49,516 nucleotides of DNA from CAYLHQ01 sp964628935 (GTDB taxonomy: Bacteria; Acidobacteriota; Polarisedimenticolia; Polarisedimenticolales; DASRJG01). How positions within the stretch are numbered: the first letter of the stretch is position 1; each line of letters opens with the position of its first letter. Position numbers and translations under genes: made by a program. Location of the stretch: positions 1 through 49,516 of the forward strand of contig CAZVOE010000009.1 in the NCBI GenBank assembly GCA_964628935.1, written 5' to 3'. Positions 33,202-42,102 of the stretch are shown here, piece by piece. The notes under the pieces are model-generated. The model saw nothing but the letters and a program-made list of their open reading frames with translations. It did no database searches and was not told the origin of the DNA.

Positions 33202-35505
33202 ATGATCTGGTTGCAGCGACTGGGCTCGATGAAACTCGCGGTCTGGCTGCTCGTCGTCCTTTCGATCGTCCTCGCGGCCGGGACGATCGTCGAATCGCTG
33301 CGGGGCCGGGACGCGGCGCAGGTCGCGGTTTACGCAACGTGGTGGTTCTACGGCCTGATCGCGATCTTCGCCGTCAACATCCTCGCCTCCGCCGCGCTGC
33401 TCTGGCCGTGGGGGGCGCGAAGAATCGGCTTCCTCCTGACCCACGGAGCGCTCGTGCTCATCGTCCTCGGGGCCGCGATGACGTGGCTTTGGAACGTCGA
33501 CGCGCACATCGCCATCTGGGAGGGGGAAGCGCAGGACACGATCGTCCTCGCCCCCGATCGCCCCGGCGATCCCGAGAGGACGATGCAGCTCCCGTTCAAG
33601 GTCCGCCTGGAGTCGTTCGAGATCGACTATTACGAGGGGACGCGACGGCCGGCGATGTTCCGAAGTCGCGTCGTCGTGGAGGACGCCGCGGCGGGAGCGA
33701 CGGTCCCCGCGGTCATCCAGATGAACCACGGGCTCTCGTACGGCGGGTACCACTTCTACCAGAGCAGCTACCAGCAGACGCCCGATCGGGACATGACGGT
33801 GCTTTCGGTGTCGCGAGATCCCGGGATGTGGGTCGCATTCGCGGGCTACGCCCTGCTCCTCGCCGGCATGCTCACCGTCCTCGGCACCCGGATTTCCCAG
33901 GCCCGCGCTCTCGCGTCCGCGGAACCGCGCAGGGTGATTCGAAGCGTCTCGCGGAGCGCCGCCCTCGCCGTCGCTGGCCTTGTCGCATCGGTCGCAGGAG
34001 GGAGCGCCGTCGCGGGGGTGGTGGACGCGCCGACGGCCGACCGCCTCCGACGCGTGCCGGTTCAGCACGACGGGCGCGTGATGCCCCTCGACACCGTGGC
34101 GCGGGAAGCGGTCTGGAGCGTCACCGGCAAGAGGACCTGGCAGGGCATCGACGAGACCGCCCTCGTCCTCGACTGGGCGTTCGACCAGCGGCGCTGGGAG
34201 ACCGAGAGAATCGTCAAGCTCGGAGGGGATCGGCTCGCGGCCGCGATCGGATATCCTCCGGGAACGAAGTACGCGGCGTTCGGCGATCTCGCCCGGAACG
34301 CGACCCTCCGAGACCTCGTGACAAAGGCGCAGGAAGCGAACGCGCGCGAGGAAAAGCTGAGCCCGCTTCTGGAGGACGTCCAGTCCCTCCAGAGCCGGCT
34401 CGAGTGGATGTACAGCGTCCTGAGCGGATCGATCTTTCGAGTCGTTCCCGGGGCCGTTCCCGGCGACACCTGGCGCACGCTCGACCACCTCCACGACGCC
34501 AAGACGCTTCTCGCGATGCTCGACGCGAGGCCGGCGGGGTGGCCCGCTCCGGAAGCGATCGAGCGCGAGATCCTCTACAACCGCGTCCGCCCCGCGCGGG
34601 TCGCCTGGATCGTCCTCGTTCTGTCCCTGCTGATCTCCGGGGCCGCCTGGAGGACCGAGAACGTCTGGCTCGACCGGCTCGCCTTGGTCGCTCTCTCGGC
34701 AGCGTTCGGAGTGATGACCTGGGGAATCTGGATTCGGTGGCAAATCGCGGGCCGGGTGCCCGCGTCGAACATGTACGAGTCGCTCCTCTTTCTCGGGTGG
34801 GGGGTCGGCCTCTTCGCGCTCGCGGCCTTCGCGGTGCTCAAGAACCGACTGGTCGTCTTCAACGCGGCAGCGATGGCCGCGCTCACGATGGCTCTCACCG
34901 ACCTCCTCCCCATCGACGGATTCATCCACCCGGTCGCCCCGGTTCTCTCCGGGACCGTCTGGCTCGCGATCCACGTTCCGATCATCATGGTCAGCTACGC
35001 CGTGCTCGCCCTCGGCGTGCTCTTCGCCCACATGCAGATCGGGGTCGGGATCCTCGCTCCGAAGCGGCAAGACCTGGTCGCCCGCATGGCCGACCTGCAG
35101 TACTGGTACACGCACGTCGGCGTGATCTTCCTGATCGCGGGGATTCTCACCGGCTCGGTTTGGGCGTCGTCCTCTTGGGGACGGTACTGGGGATGGGATC
35201 CCAAGGAGGTCTGGTCTCTGGTCGCGTTCCTCGTCTACATCGCGATCCTGCATGCCCGGTTCGCCCGACTGATCGGGGAATTCTGGGTCGCCGCACTGAG
35301 CATCGTCGCATTCTGGACCGTCCTCATGACCTATGTCGGCGTCAACTTCGTGCTCGCGGCCGGACTCCACTCGTACGGCTTCGGAAGCTCGGCGGTGGTG
35401 AACTGGTTCGCGGCCGTGGCCGTCCTCGAGGCCGCGTTCCTCGTCTTCGGGTGGTGGTCGTCGCGGAAACAGGCGGGCACCGGCGGACTGCCGGTCCGCG
35501 CCTGA
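33202..35505 (+). CDS. Cytochrome c biogenesis CcsB-CcsA fusion (ResB-ResC type)
   Basis: A 767-residue fusion for System II cytochrome c maturation. The N-terminal third is ResB/CcsB-like, with membrane segments at about 11-30, 45-65, 75-95 and 215-232 and a periplasmic loop. After a second long periplasmic region (about residues 270-450) the C-terminal half is CcsA-like, with many membrane segments and the haem-handling WWD motif WGRYWGWDPKEVWSL at about residue 659. It exports haem and attaches it to CXXCH motifs, so it is the natural partner of the nonaheme cytochrome at 42103. The ATG at 33202 is the first before a clear membrane segment. The 178-base spacer upstream shows nothing recognisable. 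Confidence 0.9.
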   Translation: MIWLQRLGSMKLAVWLLVVLSIVLAAGTIVESLRGRDAAQVAVYATWWFYGLIAIFAVNILASAALLWPWGARRIGFLLTHGALVLIVLGAAMTWLWNVDAHIAIWEGEAQDTIVLAPDRPGDPERTMQLPFKVRLESFEIDYYEGTRRPAMFRSRVVVEDAAAGATVPAVIQMNHGLSYGGYHFYQSSYQQTPDRDMTVLSVSRDPGMWVAFAGYALLLAGMLTVLGTRISQARALASAEPRRVIRSVSRSAALAVAGLVASVAGGSAVAGVVDAPTADRLRRVPVQHDGRVMPLDTVAREAVWSVTGKRTWQGIDETALVLDWAFDQRRWETERIVKLGGDRLAAAIGYPPGTKYAAFGDLARNATLRDLVTKAQEANAREEKLSPLLEDVQSLQSRLEWMYSVLSGSIFRVVPGAVPGDTWRTLDHLHDAKTLLAMLDARPAGWPAPEAIEREILYNRVRPARVAWIVLVLSLLISGAAWRTENVWLDRLALVALSAAFGVMTWGIWIRWQIAGRVPASNMYESLLFLGWGVGLFALAAFAVLKNRLVVFNAAAMAALTMALTDLLPIDGFIHPVAPVLSGTVWLAIHVPIIMVSYAVLALGVLFAHMQIGVGILAPKRQDLVARMADLQYWYTHVGVIFLIAGILTGSVWASSSWGRYWGWDPKEVWSLVAFLVYIAILHARFARLIGEFWVAALSIVAFWTVLMTYVGVNFVLAAGLHSYGFGSSAVVNWFAAVAVLEAAFLVFGWWSSRKQAGTGGLPVRA

Positions 35506-35532
35506 GACGGCGCGCTCGTGCCGGAGCGAGAC

Positions 35533-35955
35533 TCAGGAAGACGGGTCGGACGGGGAATCGGATGCTCGGCGAGCGGCGACGGGAGCCGGGGTGCTGCGCC
35601 GCACCTCCTCGAGGAGCGCGCCGAGGGAGAACGGCTTGCGCAGGAGCGCCGCCGCTCCGGCCGCAGCGACCGCCTCGAGGGTCAGTCCGGTTTCGGAAGC
35701 CGTCATGACGAGCACCGCGGTGTGGGGGCGGATCTCGCTCGTTCGCCGGACGACGTCCAGGCCGTTCCCGTCGGGGAGCGCGACATCGCAAACGACGAGG
35801 TCGTAGTCCCGCGCTTCGAGGGACGCCATCGCGGAGCCACAGTCCGCCGCTTCGTCCACCGTCCATCCCTCGCGCTCGAGCACGAGGCGGGCGTTCATGC
35901 GGACGAGCCGGTCGTCATCGACGACCAGGACGCGCCGGGCCGGCGAGCGGGTCAC
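35533..35955 (-). CDS. Single-domain response regulator receiver
   Basis: A 140-residue CheY-like receiver. The acidic pocket is Asp13-Asp15 (VVDDD), the phospho-acceptor Asp57 (VVCDVALPD), Thr85 (VMTAS) and Lys107 (LLRKPF). A Ser/Ala/Pro-rich tail of about 20 residues follows, with no output domain, so it probably acts as a phosphorelay or protein-contact module. It diverges from the PAS histidine kinase across 250 bases containing a strong inverted repeat, and that kinase is a plausible partner. Confidence 0.87.
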   Translation of the reverse strand: MTRSPARRVLVVDDDRLVRMNARLVLEREGWTVDEAADCGSAMASLEARDYDLVVCDVALPDGNGLDVVRRTSEIRPHTAVLVMTASETGLTLEAVAAAGAAALLRKPFSLGALLEEVRRSTPAPVAARRASDSPSDPSS

Positions 35956-36121
35956 GGTGAGAGCGACCGCAATTCGCGCACCAGGGCGCGCCGCGCCCGG
36001 ACCAACCAGTCGGGCCCGCGTGCTCTCCGATCCGTAACTCTCGACCGATCAATGACTTGCGAGAATCGCATCCCGCTCGACCGCGTTTCCACACCCAAGG
36101 GGCGAGAGAGCGCATCTGCGA

Positions 36122-36150
36122 GATTCGACGCACCGGGGTGCGCGAGAATC
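36122..36150. repeat. Inverted repeat in divergent regulatory region
   Basis: GATTC-GA-CGCACC (36122-36134) and GGTGCG-CGA-GAATC (36137-36150) form an 11-bp interrupted dyad between the receiver (minus) and kinase (plus) genes. Being upstream of both starts, it is more likely an operator than a terminator. Confidence 0.45.
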
Positions 36151-36205
36151 AGCAGCGGACCGCGGGGGGCCGCGCAGCCCCGGGCCGGTTCGGGGGGAGG
36201 AAGGC

Positions 36206-37667
36206 GTGACCGAAACGTCCCGTGAGCACCGGGCCTTCCCGTCCTCCGGCCCGATCTCCCTCGAGTCCGAGATCCCGGAGTGGGAGGACCGGATGCGTTG
36301 GGCGCGCCGCCTGTTCCCCTCAGGCGTCCGCATCTACCACTTCATCCTTTTGCCCGCCGCCGGGATGGCGGTCTTCATTGGGATCTCGCGGTGGTTCGAC
36401 TACGTCGCGATTCCGTGGTTCATGCGCCGCGGGATTCCGGACGTCTATCTCGCCCTCCGGAGCGCCGTGATCGGCATCCTGATGGCATCGCTCATCGGCG
36501 TCCTCGCCGTACTCTACCGGACGGAGTACGAGCGGAAGCTCCGCGCCCGGAATCGCGCGCTCGAGGCGACCCGCGACTTCCTCTCGCGGATCATCGAGGG
36601 ATCGGCGGAGGCGATCATCACCCGAGACGCCGACGAACGCGTGGTGTCGTGGAACCAGGCGGCCGAGCGGATCTACGGCTGGACGGCCGAAGAGATGATC
36701 GGCAAGAAGCGCGAGATCCTCCTGCCCGACGGAACCTCCCGCGCGGCCGTCGAAGCCCGCCGCCGCGAGCTCGAGAGCGGGCGGACCGTGCGCGACTTCG
36801 AGGCCGAGCGCATTCGCAAGGACGGGCATCGCATCACCGTACGGATCACGACCGCGCCGCTCTTCGACGGCGAGGGCCGGTTCGCGGGAAGCGTCGGAAT
36901 CGTGCGCGACGTGACCGAACTGAAGGCGATGGAGCGACTGCTCCTCGAGCGGGAGCGCCTCGCCGCGGTGGGCGAGCTCGCCGCGACCGTCGCCCACGAG
37001 GTGCGGAATCCCCTCGCCGGAATCCGGGGAGGGTGCGAGATCCTCCTCGAGGGGTATCCGGAGGGAGACTCCCGTCACGAGATCGGGCGGGAGGTCCTCC
37101 GGCAGGTCGACCGACTGAACGGGACCGTCCACGAGCTGCTCCTCTTCGCGAGGCCGAAGACTCTCGATCCGGTTCCCACCGACCTGCACGCCCTGATCGA
37201 CCGTGTCGTGCGCCTCGCCCAGGAGGGACGCGACGGATGCCGGGTGGAGGTCGAGCGCGAGTACGATCCGGACCTCCCACCCGTCGAGATCGATCCGCAC
37301 CAGATGGAGCAGGTCTTCCTGAACCTCTACCTCAACGCGTGCCAGCTTCAGGCAGGCTCCGGCCGGGTCCACTTCCGCACGCGCCACGACGGCCGGACCG
37401 TGACCGTGTCGGTGCGGGACTGGGGGCCGGGAATTCCCGGGGACCGTCTCGACCAAATCTTCAAGCCGTTCTACACGACGCGGGCGCAGGGGACGGGGCT
37501 CGGCCTCGCCGTGGTGAAAAAGGTCGTCGAGGCCCACGGTGGGACCGTCGAGGCGTCGAACCATGAGGCGGGAGGCGCCGAATTCGTCGNNNNNNNNNNG
37601 GCTCGTGGCCCTCGAATCGGATGCCGTAGAGATCGTGCGCCTCCCGCTCGTCCAGGAGAGGGCATGA
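36206..37667 (+). CDS. PAS-domain sensor histidine kinase (interrupted by gap)
   Basis: Membrane-bound histidine kinase. Two hydrophobic segments lie at about residues 47-65 and 87-105, followed by a PAS domain (IIEGSAEAIITRDADERVVS to GIVRDVTELK), a HisKA dimerisation region with His264 (VAHEVRNPLAG) and an HATPase domain (NLYLNACQ, DWGPGIPG, GTGLGLAVVKKVVEAHGG). GTG at 36206 has GGAGG five bases upstream. The frame breaks in the gap (37590-37599). Beyond it, a different frame reads EIVRLPLVQERA and stops at 37665-37667, overlapping the next ATG. This is a typical kinase C-terminus, so the gap length is not ten in true sequence. It probably phosphorylates the NtrC-type protein encoded next. 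Confidence 0.87.
37590..37599. other. Scaffold gap (10 N)
   Basis: Ten Ns near the 3' end of the kinase gene. Reading straight through would fuse kinase and regulator in one frame, but this depends on the placeholder length. Confidence 0.95.
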
Positions 37668-39073
37668 GCCAGGGAGAGAAGGTCCTCGTCATCGAGGACG
37701 AGCGGTTGATTCGCCTCACGCTCCGCGACCGACTCGAGCGGGAAGGGTACCGCGTGCTCGAGGCGGAGAACGGCGAGGCGGGGATCCGGACGGCGGAAGA
37801 GGAGGAACCCGATCTCGTACTCCTCGATTTCCGGCTTCCCGACACCGACGGCGTCGAGGTGTTGCGTGCCCTGCGGGAGCGCAATCCCGACACCGCCGTG
37901 ATCTTGATGTCGGCCTTCTCGACGATCGAAAGCGCCGTCGAGGCGATCAAGCTCGGGGCGTACGACTACCTGAACAAGCCGGTCGATCACGGCCACCTCC
38001 TGAGCCGGATCGAGAAGGCCCTCGAGACGACCAAGCTGCGGCGGGAGGTGCGCAGGCACCGGGACTTGCAGGAAGGAATCTACGGGATCACGAACATCGT
38101 GGGGAGGTCGAAGCCGATCCAGTCCGTGCTCGCGCTCGTTCGGAAGGTCGCGGGCTCGGCGGCGACGACCGTCCTGATCCAGGGAGGATCCGGTACGGGC
38201 AAGGATCTGATCGCGAAGGCCATCCACTACGCGTCCGATCGATCGGGCGGACCGTTCATGAACATCACCTGCACCGCGCTCCCCGAGACGCTCCTCGAGT
38301 CCGAACTGTTCGGCCACGAGAAGGGCTCCTTCACCGATGCGAAGCAACTCAAGAAAGGACTTCTCGAGCTGGCCGACGGCGGTACCGTCTTCCTGGACGA
38401 GATCGGGGACATGGGACTCGCGCTCCAGGCCAAGATGCTCCGCTTCCTCGAGGAGAAATCGTTTCGCCGCGTGGGCGGATCGCGCGACATCCGGGTCGAT
38501 GTCCGGGTGCTCGCCGCGACGAACCGCGACCTCGAGCGAGCGGTTCGGGAGGGGAAATTCCGGGAGGACCTCTACTACCGGCTCAAGGTGATTCCGATCT
38601 ACCTCCCGGCCCTGGCCGAGCGTCGCGAGGACATTCCCGAGCTCGTGAACCACTTCATCGTCCAGTTCAACCGCGAGTTCCGAAAGAGCGTCCAGTCGGT
38701 CACCCCGGAGGCGATGCGGTACCTCTCCCTCTATGGCTGGCCGGGAAACGTCCGCGAGCTCCGCAACGTGGTGGAGCGGATGATGCTCTTGGGCGGCTCC
38801 GAGGTCCTCGACATCGAGGACCTCCCGGACGAGATCGTCGAGGCGGTCGACGCGGAGCAATGGGGAGGCGACGTCTCGGAACCCGCGGAGGCGGGCGAAC
38901 GCGAGGGACGGCTCGACGGGGACCTCGCGGGGATGTCCCTCCGGGAGGTCGAACGCCGGATGGTCGAGCAGGCGCTCGAGCGGGCGGCGGGCAATCAATC
39001 CCAGGCCGCGCGCCTGCTTCGGATCAGCCGGGACGCCCTCCGCTACAAGATGAAAAAATTCGGCCTGCTCTGA
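37664..39073 (+). CDS. NtrC-family sigma-54-dependent response regulator
   Basis: A 469-residue enhancer-binding protein. The receiver has Asp55 (LVLLDFRLPD), Ser83 and Lys105 (NKPVD). The AAA+ domain has Walker A GGSGTGK (174-180), the sigma-54 contact loop as GSFTDA (221-226, against the usual GAFTGA), Walker B FLDEIGDM and the YGWPGNVREL sensor. The C-terminus is a Fis-type helix-turn-helix (ALERAAGNQSQAARLLRISR). ATG at 37664 has AGGAG upstream and overlaps the kinase stop as ATGA. The nearest sigma-54 promoter is 135 bases downstream of its stop, in front of the 2-oxoacid:ferredoxin oxidoreductase genes. Confidence 0.92.
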   Translation: MSQGEKVLVIEDERLIRLTLRDRLEREGYRVLEAENGEAGIRTAEEEEPDLVLLDFRLPDTDGVEVLRALRERNPDTAVILMSAFSTIESAVEAIKLGAYDYLNKPVDHGHLLSRIEKALETTKLRREVRRHRDLQEGIYGITNIVGRSKPIQSVLALVRKVAGSAATTVLIQGGSGTGKDLIAKAIHYASDRSGGPFMNITCTALPETLLESELFGHEKGSFTDAKQLKKGLLELADGGTVFLDEIGDMGLALQAKMLRFLEEKSFRRVGGSRDIRVDVRVLAATNRDLERAVREGKFREDLYYRLKVIPIYLPALAERREDIPELVNHFIVQFNREFRKSVQSVTPEAMRYLSLYGWPGNVRELRNVVERMMLLGGSEVLDIEDLPDEIVEAVDAEQWGGDVSEPAEAGEREGRLDGDLAGMSLREVERRMVEQALERAAGNQSQAARLLRISRDALRYKMKKFGLL

Positions 39074-39096
39074 CCCGTTCCCGCTGCAGGATGCGG

Positions 39097-39116
39097 GCGG
39101 CGTTTGCGCACGCCGC
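39097..39116. promoter_or_regulatory. Candidate enhancer dyad for the NtrC-type activator
   Basis: GCGGCGT (39097-39103) and ACGCCGC (39110-39116) form a perfect 7-bp dyad about 92 bases upstream of the sigma-54 promoter, within the distance usual for activator sites. It could equally be a terminator hairpin for the regulator gene; it has no T tract. Confidence 0.4.
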
Positions 39117-39207
39117 AACTTCTGCGTGAGGCCCTGCCGGTCGAACGGGGGCTCGTTGCGTTCCGGCGAAGAATCGTCGGAACCGGACCGTCTTCATCCT
39201 CCAATCC

Positions 39208-39223
39208 CGGCACGGATTTGGCA
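39208..39223 (+). promoter_or_regulatory. Sigma-54 (RpoN) promoter for the 2-oxoacid:ferredoxin oxidoreductase operon
   Basis: CGGCACGGATTTGGCA matches the consensus TGGCACGNNNNTTGCA at all but two defined positions and keeps the obligatory GG (39209-39210) and GC (39221-39222) with exactly ten bases between. It lies 41 bases before the korA-like ATG, directly downstream of a sigma-54 activator gene. Confidence 0.65.
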
Positions 39224-39263
39224 ATCCGCTTTCCCCACATTCCGCGTCCGTGAGGAGGACGGC

Positions 39264-40664
39264 ATGAGCCGAGGCCTCGAACGTCCGAAGCCCTTCCTGT
39301 TCCCCCAATACTGCAAGGGCTGCGGGCGGTGCATCGAATCGTGTCCGAAGCACTGCATCACCCCGGGCGACGCGATCGAGCCCTCGACCGGGCTCACGCC
39401 GGTCCGTCTCGACTTGACCGATTGCACCGGCTGCGGGCTCTGCGTCTCCGCTTGCCCCGAGCCGTACGGCCTCGGGAACGAGCCCAAGGAAGACTGGCAC
39501 GACTTCTTCGGGATCGCCCCCGACGGCTGGTCGGGGCCTCTCGAACCGGTCGCTCGGCCGGTGCCGGCCGAGCGGATCCCCCTCCCCCCGATGGAGCCGC
39601 TTGTGCTCAAGGGAGCGTACGCGGCGTCGATCGGGGCCCTCCTCGCCGGTTGCCGGCACTTCTTCGGTTACCCGATCACGCCGTCGACCGACGGCGCCGA
39701 ACTGATGGCGAAGCTCCTTCCGAAGCTCGACGGCGTCTTCCTCCAAGCGGTCAGCGAGGTCGCCGCGGTCAACATGATGTACGGCTGTGGAGGGGCCGGC
39801 CTTCCCGCGATGACGTTCACCTCCTCGCCGGGCTTCAGCCTGATGCTCGAGGGGATCTCCTACATGATCGGCGCCGAGCTTCCGGGCGTCTTCGTCGACG
39901 TCATGCGGGGCGGACCCGGTCTCGGGAACATCGCTCCCGAGCAGTCGGACATCAAGCTCGCCTGCCGCGGCCTCGGCCACGGCAACACCCACGCGATCGT
40001 CCTCGCCCCCTCGACGCCGCAGGAGATGCTCGATGTCGCCATGGACGCCTTCGCGCTCTCCTTCAAGTACCGGAACCCGGTCGTGATCCTCGGGGACGGC
40101 TATCTCGGCCAGATGACCGGCAAGGTCTCCCTTCCGGACCACGCGGTGAAACCGGGGCTTCCCGCCTGGGCGGTGTACGGAGACGAGGAGCATCGGGCGA
40201 ACCTCATCTGCTCGATTCTCCTCGTCGAGGCCGACCTCGAGGAGCACAACCGGAAGCTCAACGCCAAGTACGAGCGGATGCGCAGGAACGAGCAACGCGC
40301 CGAGCGCTATCTCTGCGACGACGCCGAGGTGGTCGTCGTCGCCTGCAACACCCCCGCACGGATGGCCAAAGGCGCCGTCCAGGCTCTCCGCGGAAAGGGA
40401 ATCCGGGCTGGCCTGTTTCGTCCGATCACGCTCTGGCCGTTCCCGATCGACGCGCTCGCGGAGGTCCTCCCCGAGGCGCGCGCGATCGTCTTCGTGGAAG
40501 CCTCGGCGGGCCAGCTCGAGGACGAGCTGCGGCTCGCGGTCAGCCACGCGGGGATCCGGATGCCGCCGGTCGTCGGACGGGTCCAACGGTACGGAGGGAT
40601 CCTTCCGCAGCTCGACGAGATCGTGACGGCCGTATCCGGACTCGCGCAAGGAGTGCTGTCATGA
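39264..40664 (+). CDS. korA: 2-oxoacid:ferredoxin oxidoreductase alpha subunit with N-terminal 2[4Fe-4S] domain
   Basis: A 466-residue protein. Residues 12-75 form a bacterial ferredoxin domain with two CxxCxxCxxxCP motifs (CKGCGRCIESCP and CTGCGLCVSACP). The rest is the pyrimidine-binding and domain II region of an OFOR alpha subunit (FFGYPITPSTDGAELM, GAGLPAMTFTSSPGFSLM, MRGGPGLG). YPITPST favours a 2-oxoglutarate-type enzyme, though the substrate is inferred. Such an enzyme reduces ferredoxin while oxidising a 2-oxoacid to its acyl-CoA; in Thauera the equivalent Kor feeds electrons to benzoyl-CoA reductase. GAGGAGGAC precedes the ATG, and a sigma-54 promoter lies 41 bases upstream. Confidence 0.88.
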   Translation: MSRGLERPKPFLFPQYCKGCGRCIESCPKHCITPGDAIEPSTGLTPVRLDLTDCTGCGLCVSACPEPYGLGNEPKEDWHDFFGIAPDGWSGPLEPVARPVPAERIPLPPMEPLVLKGAYAASIGALLAGCRHFFGYPITPSTDGAELMAKLLPKLDGVFLQAVSEVAAVNMMYGCGGAGLPAMTFTSSPGFSLMLEGISYMIGAELPGVFVDVMRGGPGLGNIAPEQSDIKLACRGLGHGNTHAIVLAPSTPQEMLDVAMDAFALSFKYRNPVVILGDGYLGQMTGKVSLPDHAVKPGLPAWAVYGDEEHRANLICSILLVEADLEEHNRKLNAKYERMRRNEQRAERYLCDDAEVVVVACNTPARMAKGAVQALRGKGIRAGLFRPITLWPFPIDALAEVLPEARAIVFVEASAGQLEDELRLAVSHAGIRMPPVVGRVQRYGGILPQLDEIVTAVSGLAQGVLS

Positions 40665-42073
40665 CGAGCGGCACCTTTTACAAGCGCTTCGAGAGGCACG
40701 CGCACGGTGAGGGCCTGAAAGGCCAGTCGACGCACTACTGCCCGGGGTGCGGCCACGGGCTGGTCCACAAGTACCTCGCGGAGGCGATCGACGAGCTCGG
40801 GATCCAGAACCGCACGATCGCCGTCTCGCCGGTCGGCTGCTCGGTGTTCCTCTACTATTATCTCGACGTCGGGAATACGCAGGCCGCCCACGGCCGCGCC
40901 CCCGCCGTCGCGATCGGCCACAAGGTCGCCAACCCCGATTCCATCGTGGTGTCCTACCAGGGGGACGGGGATCTCGCGTCGATCGGCCTCGCGGAGATCG
41001 TCAGCACGGCGCAAATGGGGATCCCGATCTCCGTGATCTTCGTGAACAACGCGATCTACGGGATGACCGGCGGACAGATGGCGCCGACCACGCTGATGGG
41101 CCAGAAGACCGCCACCTCCCCCGAGGGACGGCTTCCCTGGATGGGCCAGCCGATGCGCATGGCCGAGCTGATGGCCGGGCTCGACGGGCCGGTGTACGTC
41201 GAGCGCGTCGCGCTCTACGACGCGAAACAGAGGACCCGGGCGAAGAAGGCGATCAAGAAGAGCCTCGAACTCCAGGTCGAGAACCGTGGATTCTCCTTCG
41301 TCGAGGTGCTGTCCGAGTGCCCCACCCACCTCGGCGTGACGCCGTCCGAGGCGGAGGTCTGGGTGCGCGAGGAAATGACGAAGGTCTTCCCCCTCGGACT
41401 CAAGAAGGACGTCGCGAACGGCGCGATCGCCCCCTTCCCGCGGCCGACCTTCGACGCGGCGAGGCTCCTCGAAGTCATCGAGGCGAGTGGCGAGAAGCCC
41501 CCGCGCTTCGGCGAGGGGTTCCCGGACTGGATCGCCCCGGACGACGTGGCGCTCAAGCTCGCCGGAGCGGGAGGCGACGGCGCGCAGACGGCCGCGATGC
41601 TGATCACGCGCGCCGCGATCGCGGAAGGCTGGGATGCGACGCACATCCCGTCTTACGGTCCGGAATCCCGCGGCGGGACCTCGTACGCCGACGTCCACTT
41701 CGCCCGCGAGGAGGTCCTCTCGCCCGCTTCCCCGACGCCCCACATCCTGGTGGCGTTCAATGCGCCGAGCCTCGCGAAGTTCGGCCCCGCCGTGCTCCCG
41801 GGCGGGACCGTGGTCTACGACTCGTCGGTGATCCTCGACCCGCCGAAGCTCGGGCGGGAGGTGCGGATGGTGGGGGTGCCGTTCACCCAGATCGCATCCG
41901 ACCTCGGCCGCGTCGTGGTCAAGAACGTCGTCGCCTTGGGCGCGCGCCAGGCGGCGACTCGGATCTTCCCGGAGGAGACCTTCCTGACCGCGATCCGGGG
42001 GGCGCTCAAGTCGCGCTGCGCCATGATTCCGCTCAACGAAGAGGCGTTCGCCTGGGGGCGCAAGGCGGTGTAG
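40661..42073 (+). CDS. korB: 2-oxoacid:ferredoxin oxidoreductase beta-gamma fusion
   Basis: A 470-residue fusion. Residues 1-285 are the thiamine-diphosphate beta subunit (YCPGCGHGLVHK, SYQGDGDLASIG, VNNAIYGMTGGQ, with the GDG...N motif for the cofactor). Residues from about 300 are the gamma subunit (GAGGDGAQTAAMLITRAAI, PSYGPESRGGTSYADV). The beta-gamma fusion reduces the enzyme to two genes, as in some anaerobic lineages. ATG at 40661 overlaps the korA stop (ATGA). Together with the fused ferredoxin it is a self-contained source of reduced low-potential carrier. Confidence 0.9.
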   Translation: MTSGTFYKRFERHAHGEGLKGQSTHYCPGCGHGLVHKYLAEAIDELGIQNRTIAVSPVGCSVFLYYYLDVGNTQAAHGRAPAVAIGHKVANPDSIVVSYQGDGDLASIGLAEIVSTAQMGIPISVIFVNNAIYGMTGGQMAPTTLMGQKTATSPEGRLPWMGQPMRMAELMAGLDGPVYVERVALYDAKQRTRAKKAIKKSLELQVENRGFSFVEVLSECPTHLGVTPSEAEVWVREEMTKVFPLGLKKDVANGAIAPFPRPTFDAARLLEVIEASGEKPPRFGEGFPDWIAPDDVALKLAGAGGDGAQTAAMLITRAAIAEGWDATHIPSYGPESRGGTSYADVHFAREEVLSPASPTPHILVAFNAPSLAKFGPAVLPGGTVVYDSSVILDPPKLGREVRMVGVPFTQIASDLGRVVVKNVVALGARQAATRIFPEETFLTAIRGALKSRCAMIPLNEEAFAWGRKAV

Positions 42074-42102
42074 CCGGGCCCGCGGGGCCGGAGGTCGATT
42101 CG

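Noticed and set aside
32959..35370. An 803-codon minus-strand frame opposite the CcsBA gene
   Set aside because: Shadow frame: Arg/Asp/Glu/Pro-rich with no recognisable domain, whereas the plus strand encodes the WWD motif and membrane segments.
36206..39073. Single hybrid kinase-regulator protein
   Set aside because: The fusion depends on the placeholder length of the ten-N gap; a kinase C-terminus with stop in another frame and a regulator start with ribosome binding site argue for two genes.
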